61,444 nt of DNA from an uncultured Verrucomicrobia subdivision 3 bacterium (GCA_903884535.1 CAISEZ010000048.1:1-61444), one strand, 5' to 3'. Numbered from the stretch's first letter, positions 37,301-46,210 are shown. The notes: generated from the sequence alone by a model not told the origin. Numbers and translations are program-made.

Positions 37301-39177
37301 GTGGTATCGCTGCCGTCAGCGGAACTGCTGTATGCGGGAAAATATCCCGAGCTGCCGGAAATGTTTGCGCCGTTGACGGACACGATGAGCGGCCCTTGAT
37401 AATCCGAAGACAACGCGATGTAAAGCGATGCGGTAGCGCCCGGCGCAGAGGCAAGGTTGAAATTAATTGTAGAAGTGGAACCGTTGTAGTTGCCGGCTGA
37501 ATCCACCACGACGGGCTGGCAGAAATTCCAGTCAGTGGTCCAGCGACTGGAACCGACGGTGTAACTCACGCCACTTGGAAAATCAAACGGGTATTCGAGA
37601 AACTTAGTCCACACGGGCATCGGATTCGTCGGCCCGGGACCGATGTCGCCCACCCACCAATCATCGCCGTGGCGAAACTTCGCGCCGGTGCGATCCGGAT
37701 AGCCGATTTCAAAAACGGTCGGGCCAACGCGCGTCGGTGTCCACGTCACGGTGCCAAGATTATTCGTCGCGCCGCCGGTGACGGTCACACTGAACTGCGG
37801 CGAGGGAAGGTCCAATTCGTTTGGCGCGCTGCCGCCGGTCTGTGCCTGTGATTGAAAGGTTCCCGCTGCGCCGGAGCCGAAGGCGTAAAGCGTGTAGTTC
37901 GCCCCAGCAATGACGTCGGGAATGGTGAAATTGCCAATCGCGTCCGTCTTCACCCAAAAGTGATACGGCTTATACCATTTCTGAAAATCGTAGGTGACGG
38001 TCGAACCGGGGTTGGGTTGTTGTTCGACCCCGACCCACAAATTTGAAGTGCTGGCGTTTGGATTGTAGATGTCGTTGATGACGATTTTGCCCTTGACCGT
38101 CCCGCGGCTGAAGGCTGGTGCATAATTCGCATTGGTGAACCAAAAATACGGCCAGGCACTCGTCTCAGCGTCGGCTTGGGCGAGCGCGTCGGTGAACAGC
38201 GCTTGGGCGGCGGCGTTTGTCGCAGTGATGGTGTTGGTGATGGCGTTGCAATAGATGAAATGTGGGCCGCAAACTTTGGCCCAGGCTTCGCCCGCTGCCC
38301 AGGTTGAATCGGAACAGAAGCCATAGTGCGCACCGTGTGGCGTGTTCAGGATCGTAGTGCCCATGTGGCTGGTCAGTTCGCGCCGCATGGGTCCGCTGGC
38401 CATGTATTCAAAGCTGGCGGGCACATCCCAAAGGCCGATGTTTTTGCCGCCCGTGCCGACGCTGCTCCAGCCCCAAGCGCGCAACGTGCCGTAGTCGGCG
38501 GTGTATTTGTATTTGTCCTCGTAACGTCCGGCGTAGATGCCGTTCGTCCACAGCGAACATTCCACCGGCGCGCCCTGAACACCCACGGCACTGTTATTCG
38601 GATCCATTGGCATGAGTTTGGTGCGCTGGGCGTCCACGCTCATCCAGTTGAAGATGGCACCGGAATAAATATTGTCGCGGCATTCACCCATGCTCATGGC
38701 GCTATCCGTGCTGCGATGGATCCAGATCGGCGTGACATAAAATCCGGTCGAGCCGCGCACCATGGAGAAATGGATGTCCACCTGCCCGCTGCTGGCCGAG
38801 TCGAACAACATGCCGACCTCGCAATAATCCGCCGTGTTGGCCACGACCGAATACGTCGCCGCGCCGGTGCTGAAGCCGCCGAACTCCCAATAAAGCTGGC
38901 CACCGTTGTTGCCGCCGGACAGCACCTGTTGCGTCGTCGTCGAGCCACTGTTGTTGTAGGTATAATTAACTTGGTCAATGACCGCGCTGGTCTTGTTGAT
39001 ATGGATGGAGATGATGCCGTTGGCCATCGTCACCGTGCCGTCGCCATTGTCGGTGAGCGTGACGGCTGCGCCGGTGCCGGTGCCGCCGCCGGGCAGATTG
39101 GCAAAAACAGGGGTTGTCCAGATCAGCGCGCAACCCAACGCAAACACACTGGTAGTGGACGTAAAAACACATTTCAT
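34309..39177 (-). CDS. Giant secreted PL4-type rhamnogalacturonan lyase with FN3 and autotransporter strand repeats
   Basis: The 1622-aa protein starts with a signal peptide (MKCVFTSTTSVFALGCALIW...VFA) at ATG 39177. Residues about 30-680 match the polysaccharide lyase family 4 layout: a beta-sandwich catalytic part, an FN3-like part (AFSRGTVKGKIVI) and a carbohydrate-binding jelly roll (FEIGYPDRTGAKFRHGDDWW). PL4 enzymes split pectic rhamnogalacturonan. Four fibronectin III repeats follow (about 681-1060), then strand repeats of the passenger/PATR type such as LIKTGSGILTINNTNLYSGG and SLIKTGTGLLVLSGASTYSG. It ends with a verrucomicrobial-style tail, FNFTNAMTPGQTQLFYKLQL; no PEP-CTERM or beta-barrel is seen. 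A decayed relative of that tail is at 57682-57903. Confidence 0.82.
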   Translation of the reverse strand: MKCVFTSTTSVFALGCALIWTTPVFANLPGGGTGTGAAVTLTDNGDGTVTMANGIISIHINKTSAVIDQVNYTYNNSGSTTTQQVLSGGNNGGQLYWEFGGFSTGAATYSVVANTADYCEVGMLFDSASSGQVDIHFSMVRGSTGFYVTPIWIHRSTDSAMSMGECRDNIYSGAIFNWMSVDAQRTKLMPMDPNNSAVGVQGAPVECSLWTNGIYAGRYEDKYKYTADYGTLRAWGWSSVGTGGKNIGLWDVPASFEYMASGPMRRELTSHMGTTILNTPHGAHYGFCSDSTWAAGEAWAKVCGPHFIYCNAITNTITATNAAAQALFTDALAQADAETSAWPYFWFTNANYAPAFSRGTVKGKIVINDIYNPNASTSNLWVGVEQQPNPGSTVTYDFQKWYKPYHFWVKTDAIGNFTIPDVIAGANYTLYAFGSGAAGTFQSQAQTGGSAPNELDLPSPQFSVTVTGGATNNLGTVTWTPTRVGPTVFEIGYPDRTGAKFRHGDDWWVGDIGPGPTNPMPVWTKFLEYPFDFPSGVSYTVGSSRWTTDWNFCQPVVVDSAGNYNGSTSTINFNLASAPGATASLYIALSSDYQGPLIVSVNGANISGSSGYFPAYSSSADGSDTTIREGIHGLFSDNRITFSGSLLQAGANTITINMRKGGYFANHAMYDYIRLELTGYIPPAPASVNAYAGNGRNLISWPAQPGATSYNILRTTTSGSGYVSITNEVIGPVCGSGFNNATFLDTNVANGTTYYYVVQSVNSVGISTNSPQSLDTTPSAAISSAAPATPTVTIGSATHQSVTVNWVSASSANFYTVYRSTLFDNGGGASNVLGTIVLNNANSTTSFTDTAVTDGSIYRYFVTATTAAGTSPNSVPAVAVPLPTPPASAPGSFSGLFNGANVGLNWSAVPGAVGYIIRRGTNSAGPFTYIQNIMETTFTDTGLNVGTTYYYQVSAVNAAGVSTNSSATIVPPPLAPISLSAFPGNAQVTLSWTTVPGVSGYYLFSGTSSGNETNVLLANYSGSTYTNTSLTNGTTYFYVVASTNSTGLSPNSPEASATPDINIVITPRSLIWNGDGAANIWDASGDANWQTNNVDTIFNNGDTVTFDNTGSNNVPVYVAGSPQPALVTFNATKNYTLGGIGPIAGTNKLIKTGSGILTINNTNLYSGGTIISNSMVIPGNIGANSAAWGTGPITLAGGTVQFNGYGSRDSGSGWGGCTNTFNVPAGQTGTLLLPARFGYASPFSSPLTGGGTLNVTVEYIRDYFSGDWSAFTGRINVSAPASGSGAYYTTGDFRINNSAGYANAAIYLNNGVNLYNINANGQTTDIGELGGGVAAYIGAGGSINPTWRIGAKNTTNTYAGIIADAGVTSLIKTGTGLLVLSGASTYSGDTTISGGTLVVSNSTSSATGAGAVTVNFGGTLAGNGIIFGAVTVNSGGIFAPGPNPGFGTMIISNNVTLSGSSTTMVQVRHSPRTNDAAIVTGTLAEGGTLNVADGGAGGFAAGDSFRLFNAGGFSGTFSNFVLPSLAGNLAWNTSPIKTNGTLSIVVLTAPLISNVRLSGTNFVISGAGGAINWPYVVLAATNLTSLAWTPVATNQFDANGNFNFTNAMTPGQTQLFYKLQLH

Positions 39178-39393
39178 AGTGGACGCAGTGCAAGTTACAA
39201 CATCCGCGGTGGTTAATCCCTCAACAATTCTGGTGACGTCAGTTGACCCGCTTAACATTGCTTCCGCACGCCTTGGCCACCGCACACGCTGGCGCGACCC
39301 TTTGCCGCGTCGTGTTAATGTTCAATTTCACTTCCGGTTAAAACTGCTGGTGCCACAAGGCAATTCTTGACTCGCCGCGCACGAAACTTATGA

Positions 39394-40737
<1,344 letters not shown>

Positions 40738-40740
40738 ATC

Positions 40741-40804
40741 GTAGCAGTGTCTCGGTAGAGCGCCGCAAACTAAAAATTAGCGGCTGTCTCCCGACAGCCG
40801 CTAC
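40741..40804. repeat. Palindromic repeat after eno
   Basis: The 64-bp block starts GTAGCAGTGTCTCGGTAGAG and ends with the perfect 10-bp hairpin AGCGGCTGTC/GACAGCCGCT (40779-40802) followed by AC. The two halves are imperfect inverted copies sharing the GTAGC outer ends, like the other GTAGC-type elements in the window. It sits 3 bp after the eno stop and just before the real terminator. Confidence 0.75.
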
Positions 40805-40818
40805 GTTGAAAAAACTTA

Positions 40819-40856
40819 AACCGGAAGTCAGACAACTGGCTTCCGGTTTTTTATTT
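40819..40856 (+). terminator. Rho-independent terminator of eno
   Basis: AACCGGAAG and CTTCCGGTT pair across a 12-nt loop and are followed by TTTTATTT. It stands 82 nt after the eno stop because the palindromic repeat at 40741-40804 lies between. It may serve both directions, since the next gene ends on the other strand at 40864. Confidence 0.88.
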
Positions 40857-40863
40857 GGCAAGA

Positions 40864-41085
40864 TTAGTAGCCCAGTTTCACCAGTTTATAAACCGCCGCC
40901 ATCGTCGCGATGGAAACCACGGTCATCGGCAGCGCCGGCAAAAAACAGGCCAGCGACATCACCACGCCGCCGATCAGCGGGACCGACGCTTTTTGTCGCC
41001 AGCCGTAAATCAGGTAGCCGCCACCGATTCCGCCCCAGAGCACGGAGGCCCAGAGCTGGTTTGAATCCAAGTGCAACAAATCCAT
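40864..41085 (-). CDS. Small two-helix membrane protein
   Basis: The 73-aa protein starts MDLLHLDSNQLWASVLWGGI and has LWGGIGGGYLIYGWRQK followed by IGGVVMSLACFLPALPMTVV. The pattern S.L.G.IG.GYF.YGK(R)Q..... is shared by a small, widespread protein family sometimes labelled amino acid transport protein; I know no experimental function. The start is ATG 41085. Confidence 0.7.
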   Translation of the reverse strand: MDLLHLDSNQLWASVLWGGIGGGYLIYGWRQKASVPLIGGVVMSLACFLPALPMTVVSIATMAAVYKLVKLGY

Positions 41086-41147
41086 GCCGCCACTGTGCCG
41101 CAAACGCGTCCGGCTTGCCACGGAAAATCGGTGTGGTAGATTTTGGC

Positions 41148-41357
41148 GTGAGCCGTTTTTTTCAACCGAACATCAAGCGTCATGGCCGCATCGCGCGCGG
41201 CGTCACCGGCGCGCTCTGCCTCATCGCCGGCATCATCACGGTGGATTATGTGCTGTGGCTGGGATTGGTTTTGGTGGCGGCCGGCTTGTTTGCGATTTAC
41301 GAGGCGTTGAGCGGTTGGTGCCTCGCCCGCGCCTGCGGCATCAAGACGAAGATCTGA
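41148..41357 (+). CDS. YgaP-like DUF2892 membrane protein
   Basis: The 69-aa protein begins at GTG 41148 with SRFFQPNIKRHGRIARGVTG, continues with two membrane helices (LCLIAGIITVDYVLWLGLVL and VAAGLFAIYEALSG), and ends GWCLARACGIKTKI. The N-terminal NI.R..R...G and the C-terminal GWC...GIKT are characteristic of DUF2892/YgaP-TM proteins. It lacks the rhodanese domain of YgaP. The start was set by family pattern, as no ATG is available. Confidence 0.8.
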   Translation: MSRFFQPNIKRHGRIARGVTGALCLIAGIITVDYVLWLGLVLVAAGLFAIYEALSGWCLARACGIKTKI

Positions 41358-41364
41358 CGGAGCT

Positions 41365-41423
41365 TTTGACAGAATGACAGAATTTACAAAATTGGATTCT
41401 GAAAATTCTGTCATTCTGTCAAA
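41365..41423. repeat. Perfect 21-bp inverted repeat (TTTGACAGAATGACAGAATTT)
   Basis: Arms 41365-41385 and 41403-41423 are exact inverted copies with a 17-bp spacer. Each arm contains a direct octamer repeat TGACAGAA. It lies between two convergent genes and could terminate both. Its arm sequence differs from the GCGAAG and GTAGC families in this window. Confidence 0.85.
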
Positions 41424-41429
41424 CACGGT

Positions 41430-42176
41430 TCAGCCAAACGCCCCGAACAGCGCCTGCATCTCCTCGTCCACCTGCGATTCGTCCGCCAACGTCTGCGAAA
41501 TTTCAGCGCGCAATAAAATGCGATAACGCTTCCGCAGCCGGTGGACCGCCACGCGCACGGCGGTTTCATCCATGTTTAAAATTTTTGCGGCGTCCGCGTG
41601 CGACAAAACCCCTTTGCCCGCGGTGAGGAAAATCTTCAACTGCTCGAACAAGTTTGCCTTGCCGTCTGCCGCGCATTCGTTTTGCAGCCGTTCAATCACT
41701 TTCGCCAGCAGCGCCAGCGCCCATTCGCGGTCGAATGCCTTGTCGGGACTCGGCTCGTTCGTGGCGGCGACTTGAAACTGCGTGTCCGCCGTCTGCCAGT
41801 CGAGCGACAGCGGCACCGCACCGCCGCCGCGTTTTTGCCGCTGCGATTTGTCCCATTCGTTCGCCAGAAAATATTTCAGCGACGCCAGCAGAAATGCCCG
41901 GAAACGTCCGCGCTCCACACTCAATCCATCGAGATAATTTTTTTCCAGAAAGCGCGCGAAGAAAGCCTGCGTCAAATCCTCGGCATCTTCCTTGGTGTGG
42001 CCGCGCCGCCGGACGTAGGCGTAAAGCGGAAACCAATAGGTGCGGCACAATTCTTCCAGCGCGCCGTCGGACTGCGGCGTGGAGCGATTGCCCGCCGCGA
42101 GCACGACCGTCCAATGCGTCGTGGCGAAGATGTCGCCGCGCCCGGTCGAGACTGGCGTGGAATGTTCAGAGGTCAA
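41430..42176 (-). CDS. ECF-type RNA polymerase sigma factor
   Basis: The 248-aa protein has region 2 in CRTYWFPLYAYVRRRGHTKE and DAEDLTQAFFARFLEKNYL, and a helix-turn-helix region 4 in GVLSHADAAKILNMDETAVR followed by VAVHRLRKRYRILL. The FATTHWTVVLAAG start is typical of the long ECF factors of Verrucomicrobiota and Planctomycetota that pair with protein kinases. The TTG start lies 1 nt after the kinase stop, so the two are surely co-expressed. The kinase may phosphorylate or otherwise control the sigma factor. Confidence 0.92.
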   Translation of the reverse strand: MTSEHSTPVSTGRGDIFATTHWTVVLAAGNRSTPQSDGALEELCRTYWFPLYAYVRRRGHTKEDAEDLTQAFFARFLEKNYLDGLSVERGRFRAFLLASLKYFLANEWDKSQRQKRGGGAVPLSLDWQTADTQFQVAATNEPSPDKAFDREWALALLAKVIERLQNECAADGKANLFEQLKIFLTAGKGVLSHADAAKILNMDETAVRVAVHRLRKRYRILLRAEISQTLADESQVDEEMQALFGAFG

Positions 42177-42177
42177 A

Positions 42178-45100
42178 TTACTTTTGTTCCAAAGCTTTTA
42201 TTTTGGCCAGAGCTTCCTGAACGCGCGGATTTTGTTCGACGTAATCGACGCGAAGTTCCGCCAGATGCGCTTTGGCTTCGCGCAAATCCGCAGGCGCATT
42301 CGGTTCCTCTTTCGTCATACGAGTCAGTTCGTTCGCTCGGGCTAGTGCTCTTTGAAAAGTTGGATTCTGTTCAAGATAATCGATGCGCAATACTGCGAGT
42401 TTAGTTTTAGCCTCACGCAAGTCGGCGGGCGCATTCGGTTCTTCTTTGGTCATCCGCTCCAATTCCTTGATACGAGCGACTTGTCTTTGAACCACCACGT
42501 TATTCTCGGCATAATCCAAATGCAATTCGGCCAGTTTCACCTTTGCTTCCCGCACATCACTGGGCGCGTCCGGCTCTTCACGGGTCATTCGTTCCAATTC
42601 CTTAATCCGAGCAAGTTGTCTTTGGACTGGCAGGCTCTTGATATCACAATTAATCTCTAATTCAGCGAGCTTGGCTTTGGCTTCGCGCAAGTCCGAAGGT
42701 TCGACTGTTTGGGCGTTTGAAGTTGTATCTGGTTGCGCCAGCTTAAAGTGGGTTTTCTTTTCCGCATCATCAACGGCGGTTCGTAACCGCGCGTCATCCA
42801 GCAGGGTCAGCGCCTGTGCCTGAATTTTTTCCGCGTCGGCCTGATGACCGGTGGCCACGAGGATTTCGACGAGCTTGCAAATCTGGCTGACAAAATTATT
42901 GGTGGCCATCTGTCCCATGTCCGGCGGATGGAACGCGCCGGCGTAGCGCGGGGCAGGCACCGGAAATTGTTTCCGCATTTCCGCCATGTGCCGTTGCGAT
43001 TCGATTTGCATTTCAAAACCGCGGCGGGCCGACTCAAAGCGCGCCTGCGGATCGCCGACGCAGTTTAGGCACAGCGTGTATTCGCCTTTCTGCATCAGCG
43101 CATTTTCGACATAATAATAACATTGCCCGGCAAGTTTTTTGTCCTGTTGGTAAATGGTTTTAAACAAGCGAGTCGTCGCGTCATCGGCCTGCAATTCACG
43201 GTTCAGACTTTGGATTTCCAGAAACAGTTCCGAATAACCCCGGCCGCCCAAAAAGTCCCGCATATCGCGATCCCGGATTTCGGTGAGCGCTGTTTTCGCC
43301 TTGGGATAACGCTGGCCCAACTCGCCCCAGTTCATGATGCCGAAGGACAAGCGGACAGGATTGCTCTCGCCGAATTTCACTGCATGATTGAAATACCAGA
43401 GCTGCCGCTGCAACGCCGCTTCGTAATCGGTTTGTTCCATCAAGGTTTTGATCTCGTCGCGGATTTTTTGCACGTCCGGTTTTTCTCCCGGCGCGACCGG
43501 GGGCGACCAGGTTTCAGCGGAAGCCGATTCGTTGGTGATCCAACTCGCCTGGCTTTCTGCCAGCGCCTCGGCTTGGTTGCCGAAATAAATCGCGGCGAAC
43601 GGCGTGCCGTTGGTGGCATACAGGCTGAGGTGCGGCAAGCCCGGAACAATGTGCGGATCAGTTAGTTCAAAATCACCCCGGCCTTTGGAAATTTGCAGTT
43701 GTTGTTTTGAATCGGTGGGAACACGAATGTCATTCGTCGTCGTGATGTAAAGCGCCAGCAGCGCCTGGTCATGGCTGGCGAGGTTGTAAAAACCTTTGAC
43801 GGTTATCGCGGTGGCGGACCGCTCCACCGAAGTGATTTCAAGGTGATCGCCTTGGGGAAAATATTTCTGGCCGATGTAGAATGGCCTTTCCGGATGAAAA
43901 TGGCCGGCCACCAGAACGGTCGCTGCGAACACCGTCACATTGGCAGTCACAACTCCGATTGGAATTTTCCAGCCGGGCCCGGCGGCCGCTGCTGAACCTT
44001 TCGCGGGCTTATTCAATGCCCACCAGATGCGGCGAATGACCGCGTAATTGCTGCCAATCACCGCAGCGGTGGCGAACAGCAGCCATACTAGGAAATGGGG
44101 ATTGTTGAGAAACGCATGTTCATCCAAAACGGGATACCACCACGCCAGCACCTGGACATTGAAAAACTTATTGGCGAGGAGTAGGGCAAAAATCAGCGCC
44201 ACGTTCAGCACCAAGCCGGGAAGCAGCAGGCCGTCAAACAGGGCCAGCCACAGGCCGCAAAGACGTCCGCCGGAACGCCGGATTTGCACGGCCGCAACCC
44301 AGCCGAGCACCGTTGTGACCAGGATGGAGATAAAACCGAGCGTGGCCATGATGGTGCCCACCAGCGCCTGCCAGCCGCCCCAATGGCCAAAATTCCAAAA
44401 TGCGGTTGAGGCAAAAAAGACCGGGATCAGCATCGCGCCCAAAATGGCCAAGGGTGAAAAACGCGGGGCAATTTCTGATTTCTGATTTCCGCTTTCCGAT
44501 TTTTCAGTTTGAGCCTCCTCACGTCGGCTGCTACCGGGCGGCGGGATTCCTGCGCTGCCTTTGTTCACCGCGCACCAGACACGGCGGATGATGAGCCAGT
44601 CCACCCACACCGAAATGAGCGTTGCCAAGCACAACCATAAGGCAAAAAACATTCCGAGTTCATAGCCGATGGTCAGCATATCTCCGGGTTGACCGACAAC
44701 CAAAAGTTTGATTGCCAGCCAGACCAGACCAAAGATAACCGCATCCAGTGCCAGCAACGGGAACAGCAGCCCGTCAAACAACGCCAGCCGCATCCCATAA
44801 AGTTTTCCCGCCGAGCGGCGAATTTGCGAGACGGCAATCCAGCCGTCAACTGTTCCAAAGACAACCAATCCTAGTGTGCCACAAAACTCTAACCCGCCAT
44901 AAAACGAATCGAGCGTGGAATATTTGTCGTGCCTAACAAAAAAATCCAAAAGAAAAATCACAGACATCGCCAACGCCGCCACGCCGCCGATGGCCGTGCG
45001 GGAGAAGCGCGCCTCTGGATTCGTAGCAGGCGACGTGAGTCGGCTCTGACCAGCTTGATTGCGTTCGGCTTCAGCTTGAGCGGACTCGCGTCCGCTGCTA

Positions 45101-46083
45101 CTGACGATGGTCTCCACGCACGTCTTCACTTCGCTGACCTGCTGGTAGCGAAGTTCAGGATTTTTTTCTAACGCGCGCAAAACAATTTCATCGAGGCGCA
45201 CGTCCATTTGGACTTTCGTGGACGGCGGCATGATTTTTTTGCCCGGCAATTCGCCGGTGAGCATCTGGTAAAACACCACGCCGAGCGCATAAATGTCCGC
45301 CCGATTGTCCACTTCGCCCGGCGCGGTGATCTGCTCCGGCGACATGTATTGCGGCGTGCCCATGACGCCGGTAGGGCCGTGCTGCTGCGCGGCCCCAATG
45401 ATTGGGCTGACCGGCAGGTCAGCCCTACCAGGTTCAATAATTTTCGCGAGCCCGAAATCCGCCACTTTCACACGGCCACGGCGGTCGAGTAAAATATTTT
45501 CCGGCTTGATGTCGCGGTGGACGATGCCCTGGTCGTGCGCGAATTGCAGCGCGTCGCAAATCTGCGGCACGATGGCCAGCGCCTCGCGCGCGGAAATGCG
45601 TCCGGCGTGCAGCAACTGCCGCAGGTTCACGCCGTCCACAAATTCCATCAGGAAGAAAAATAGCCCGTCCGCTTGGCCAAATTCGTAAAGCGTCACGATG
45701 CCCGGATGATTCAACTTGGCGAGCGCCTTGGCCTCGCGCGTGAACCGCTCCGCGAACGCCGCGTCATGGCCGGTGCCGGGCGGCAGAATTTTCAGCGCGA
45801 CGACGCGGTCGAGCTGTCTCTGCCGCGCCTTGTAAACCGCGCCCATGCCGCCTTTGCCGATGAGTTCGAGAATTTCCAGTTGCGGAAACTTGTCGGCGAG
45901 TTCGGCGACGCTCGGCGGATTGAAGGTCGGTTGTTTTCCGCCGGTCACGCTGTCCGCCGCTGCGCCCATTTTGAGCAGACAGGCGGGGCAAAGGCCGGCC
46001 AACGCGCCGGTCGGGAGCGGCGTGCCGCACTGCGGACATTTGTTTCCGTCGGCCATGGGTGCATTCATTTTTACAGTGTCCAT
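42178..46083 (-). CDS. Membrane Ser/Thr protein kinase with C-terminal 45-aa repeats
   Basis: The 1301-aa protein has an N-terminal zinc ribbon (CPQCGTPLP ... LCPACLLK), a Hanks-type kinase domain (residues about 70-330: GKGGMGAVYKA, VALKI, HRDIKPENILL, DFGLAKI, GTPQYMSPEQ), two sets of membrane helices separated by linkers, a middle helical domain, and four tandem 45-aa repeats at the end. ATG 46083 is used; GTG 46089 is possible. Palindromic repeats lie in frame in the activation loop (45404-45425), in the linker after the kinase domain (45023-45101) and between the membrane sets (44508-44534). It is coupled to the ECF sigma gene that follows and likely senses the envelope. Confidence 0.9.
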   Translation of the reverse strand: MDTVKMNAPMADGNKCPQCGTPLPTGALAGLCPACLLKMGAAADSVTGGKQPTFNPPSVAELADKFPQLEILELIGKGGMGAVYKARQRQLDRVVALKILPPGTGHDAAFAERFTREAKALAKLNHPGIVTLYEFGQADGLFFFLMEFVDGVNLRQLLHAGRISAREALAIVPQICDALQFAHDQGIVHRDIKPENILLDRRGRVKVADFGLAKIIEPGRADLPVSPIIGAAQQHGPTGVMGTPQYMSPEQITAPGEVDNRADIYALGVVFYQMLTGELPGKKIMPPSTKVQMDVRLDEIVLRALEKNPELRYQQVSEVKTCVETIVSSSGRESAQAEAERNQAGQSRLTSPATNPEARFSRTAIGGVAALAMSVIFLLDFFVRHDKYSTLDSFYGGLEFCGTLGLVVFGTVDGWIAVSQIRRSAGKLYGMRLALFDGLLFPLLALDAVIFGLVWLAIKLLVVGQPGDMLTIGYELGMFFALWLCLATLISVWVDWLIIRRVWCAVNKGSAGIPPPGSSRREEAQTEKSESGNQKSEIAPRFSPLAILGAMLIPVFFASTAFWNFGHWGGWQALVGTIMATLGFISILVTTVLGWVAAVQIRRSGGRLCGLWLALFDGLLLPGLVLNVALIFALLLANKFFNVQVLAWWYPVLDEHAFLNNPHFLVWLLFATAAVIGSNYAVIRRIWWALNKPAKGSAAAAGPGWKIPIGVVTANVTVFAATVLVAGHFHPERPFYIGQKYFPQGDHLEITSVERSATAITVKGFYNLASHDQALLALYITTTNDIRVPTDSKQQLQISKGRGDFELTDPHIVPGLPHLSLYATNGTPFAAIYFGNQAEALAESQASWITNESASAETWSPPVAPGEKPDVQKIRDEIKTLMEQTDYEAALQRQLWYFNHAVKFGESNPVRLSFGIMNWGELGQRYPKAKTALTEIRDRDMRDFLGGRGYSELFLEIQSLNRELQADDATTRLFKTIYQQDKKLAGQCYYYVENALMQKGEYTLCLNCVGDPQARFESARRGFEMQIESQRHMAEMRKQFPVPAPRYAGAFHPPDMGQMATNNFVSQICKLVEILVATGHQADAEKIQAQALTLLDDARLRTAVDDAEKKTHFKLAQPDTTSNAQTVEPSDLREAKAKLAELEINCDIKSLPVQRQLARIKELERMTREEPDAPSDVREAKVKLAELHLDYAENNVVVQRQVARIKELERMTKEEPNAPADLREAKTKLAVLRIDYLEQNPTFQRALARANELTRMTKEEPNAPADLREAKAHLAELRVDYVEQNPRVQEALAKIKALEQK
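42181..42696 (-). repeat. Tandem 135-bp coding repeats at the 3' end of the kinase gene
   Basis: Three full 45-residue units and one of 37 residues follow one another. Each starts with DLREAK or DVREAK, continues KLAEL..DY..N...QRQ.ARI, and ends ELERMTKEEPNAP. They are predicted helical, probably forming a rod or binding surface. The DNA copies have diverged, so the array is not a very recent duplication. Confidence 0.88.
44508..44534. repeat. GTAGC-type repeat arm inside the kinase gene
   Basis: TTTGAGCCTCCTCACGTCGG followed by CTGCTAC matches one arm of the palindrome at 908-974. It is in frame and encodes the linker around SSRREEAQ between the two membrane-helix sets. The adjoining stretch 44471-44507 is also made of short direct repeats (TTTCTGAT). 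Confidence 0.75.
45023..45101. repeat. Complete palindromic element inside the kinase gene
   Basis: The left arm starts GTAGCAGGCGACGTGAGTCG (45023-45047) and the right arm (45074-45101), in reverse complement, starts GTAGCAGCGGACGCGAGTCC. The whole 79-bp element is in frame. It encodes roughly residues 328-354, a hydrophilic stretch between the kinase domain and the first membrane helix, where an insertion would be tolerated. Confidence 0.85.
45404..45425. repeat. Short palindrome inside the kinase activation segment
   Basis: GGGCTGAC and GTCAGCCC flank a 6-bp centre. In the protein this encodes RADLPVSP, part of a roughly 20-residue insert between DFGLAKI and GTPQYMSPEQ. Typical family kinases have a shorter segment here. 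Confidence 0.65.
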
Positions 46084-46124
46084 GCCCACTTCAGAAGCAA
46101 AACCCGCCGGATGTTACCGGAAAA

Positions 46125-46199
46125 ATTTAACCGCAGAGAACACAAAGATTTGAAACCGATTTGTTTTCTTTGGGTTCTTTGCGTTCTCTGCGGTTAAAT
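46125..46199. repeat. 75-bp palindromic element (ATTTAACCGCAGAGAAC type)
   Basis: Arms 46125-46147 and 46177-46199 are inverted copies with one mismatch in 23 bp, starting ATTTAACCGCAGAGAAC. The inner sequence also shows a 9-nt period (GCAGAGAAC, GCAAAGAAC). It lies between the UbiA-type gene and the kinase gene. Its size and 9-nt period resemble the GCGAAG elements, but its sequence differs. Confidence 0.85.
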
Positions 46200-46210
46200 A
46201 TTTTTAAAAA

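Noticed and set aside
40806..41147. In-frame upstream extension of the DUF2892 gene
   Set aside because: The extension runs through the eno terminator and antisense of the small membrane protein; the family begins at the GTG at 41148.
42181..42696. Possible CRISPR array from regular 135-bp repeats
   Set aside because: The repeats are translated in frame as 45-residue units of the kinase; no spacer-repeat pattern.
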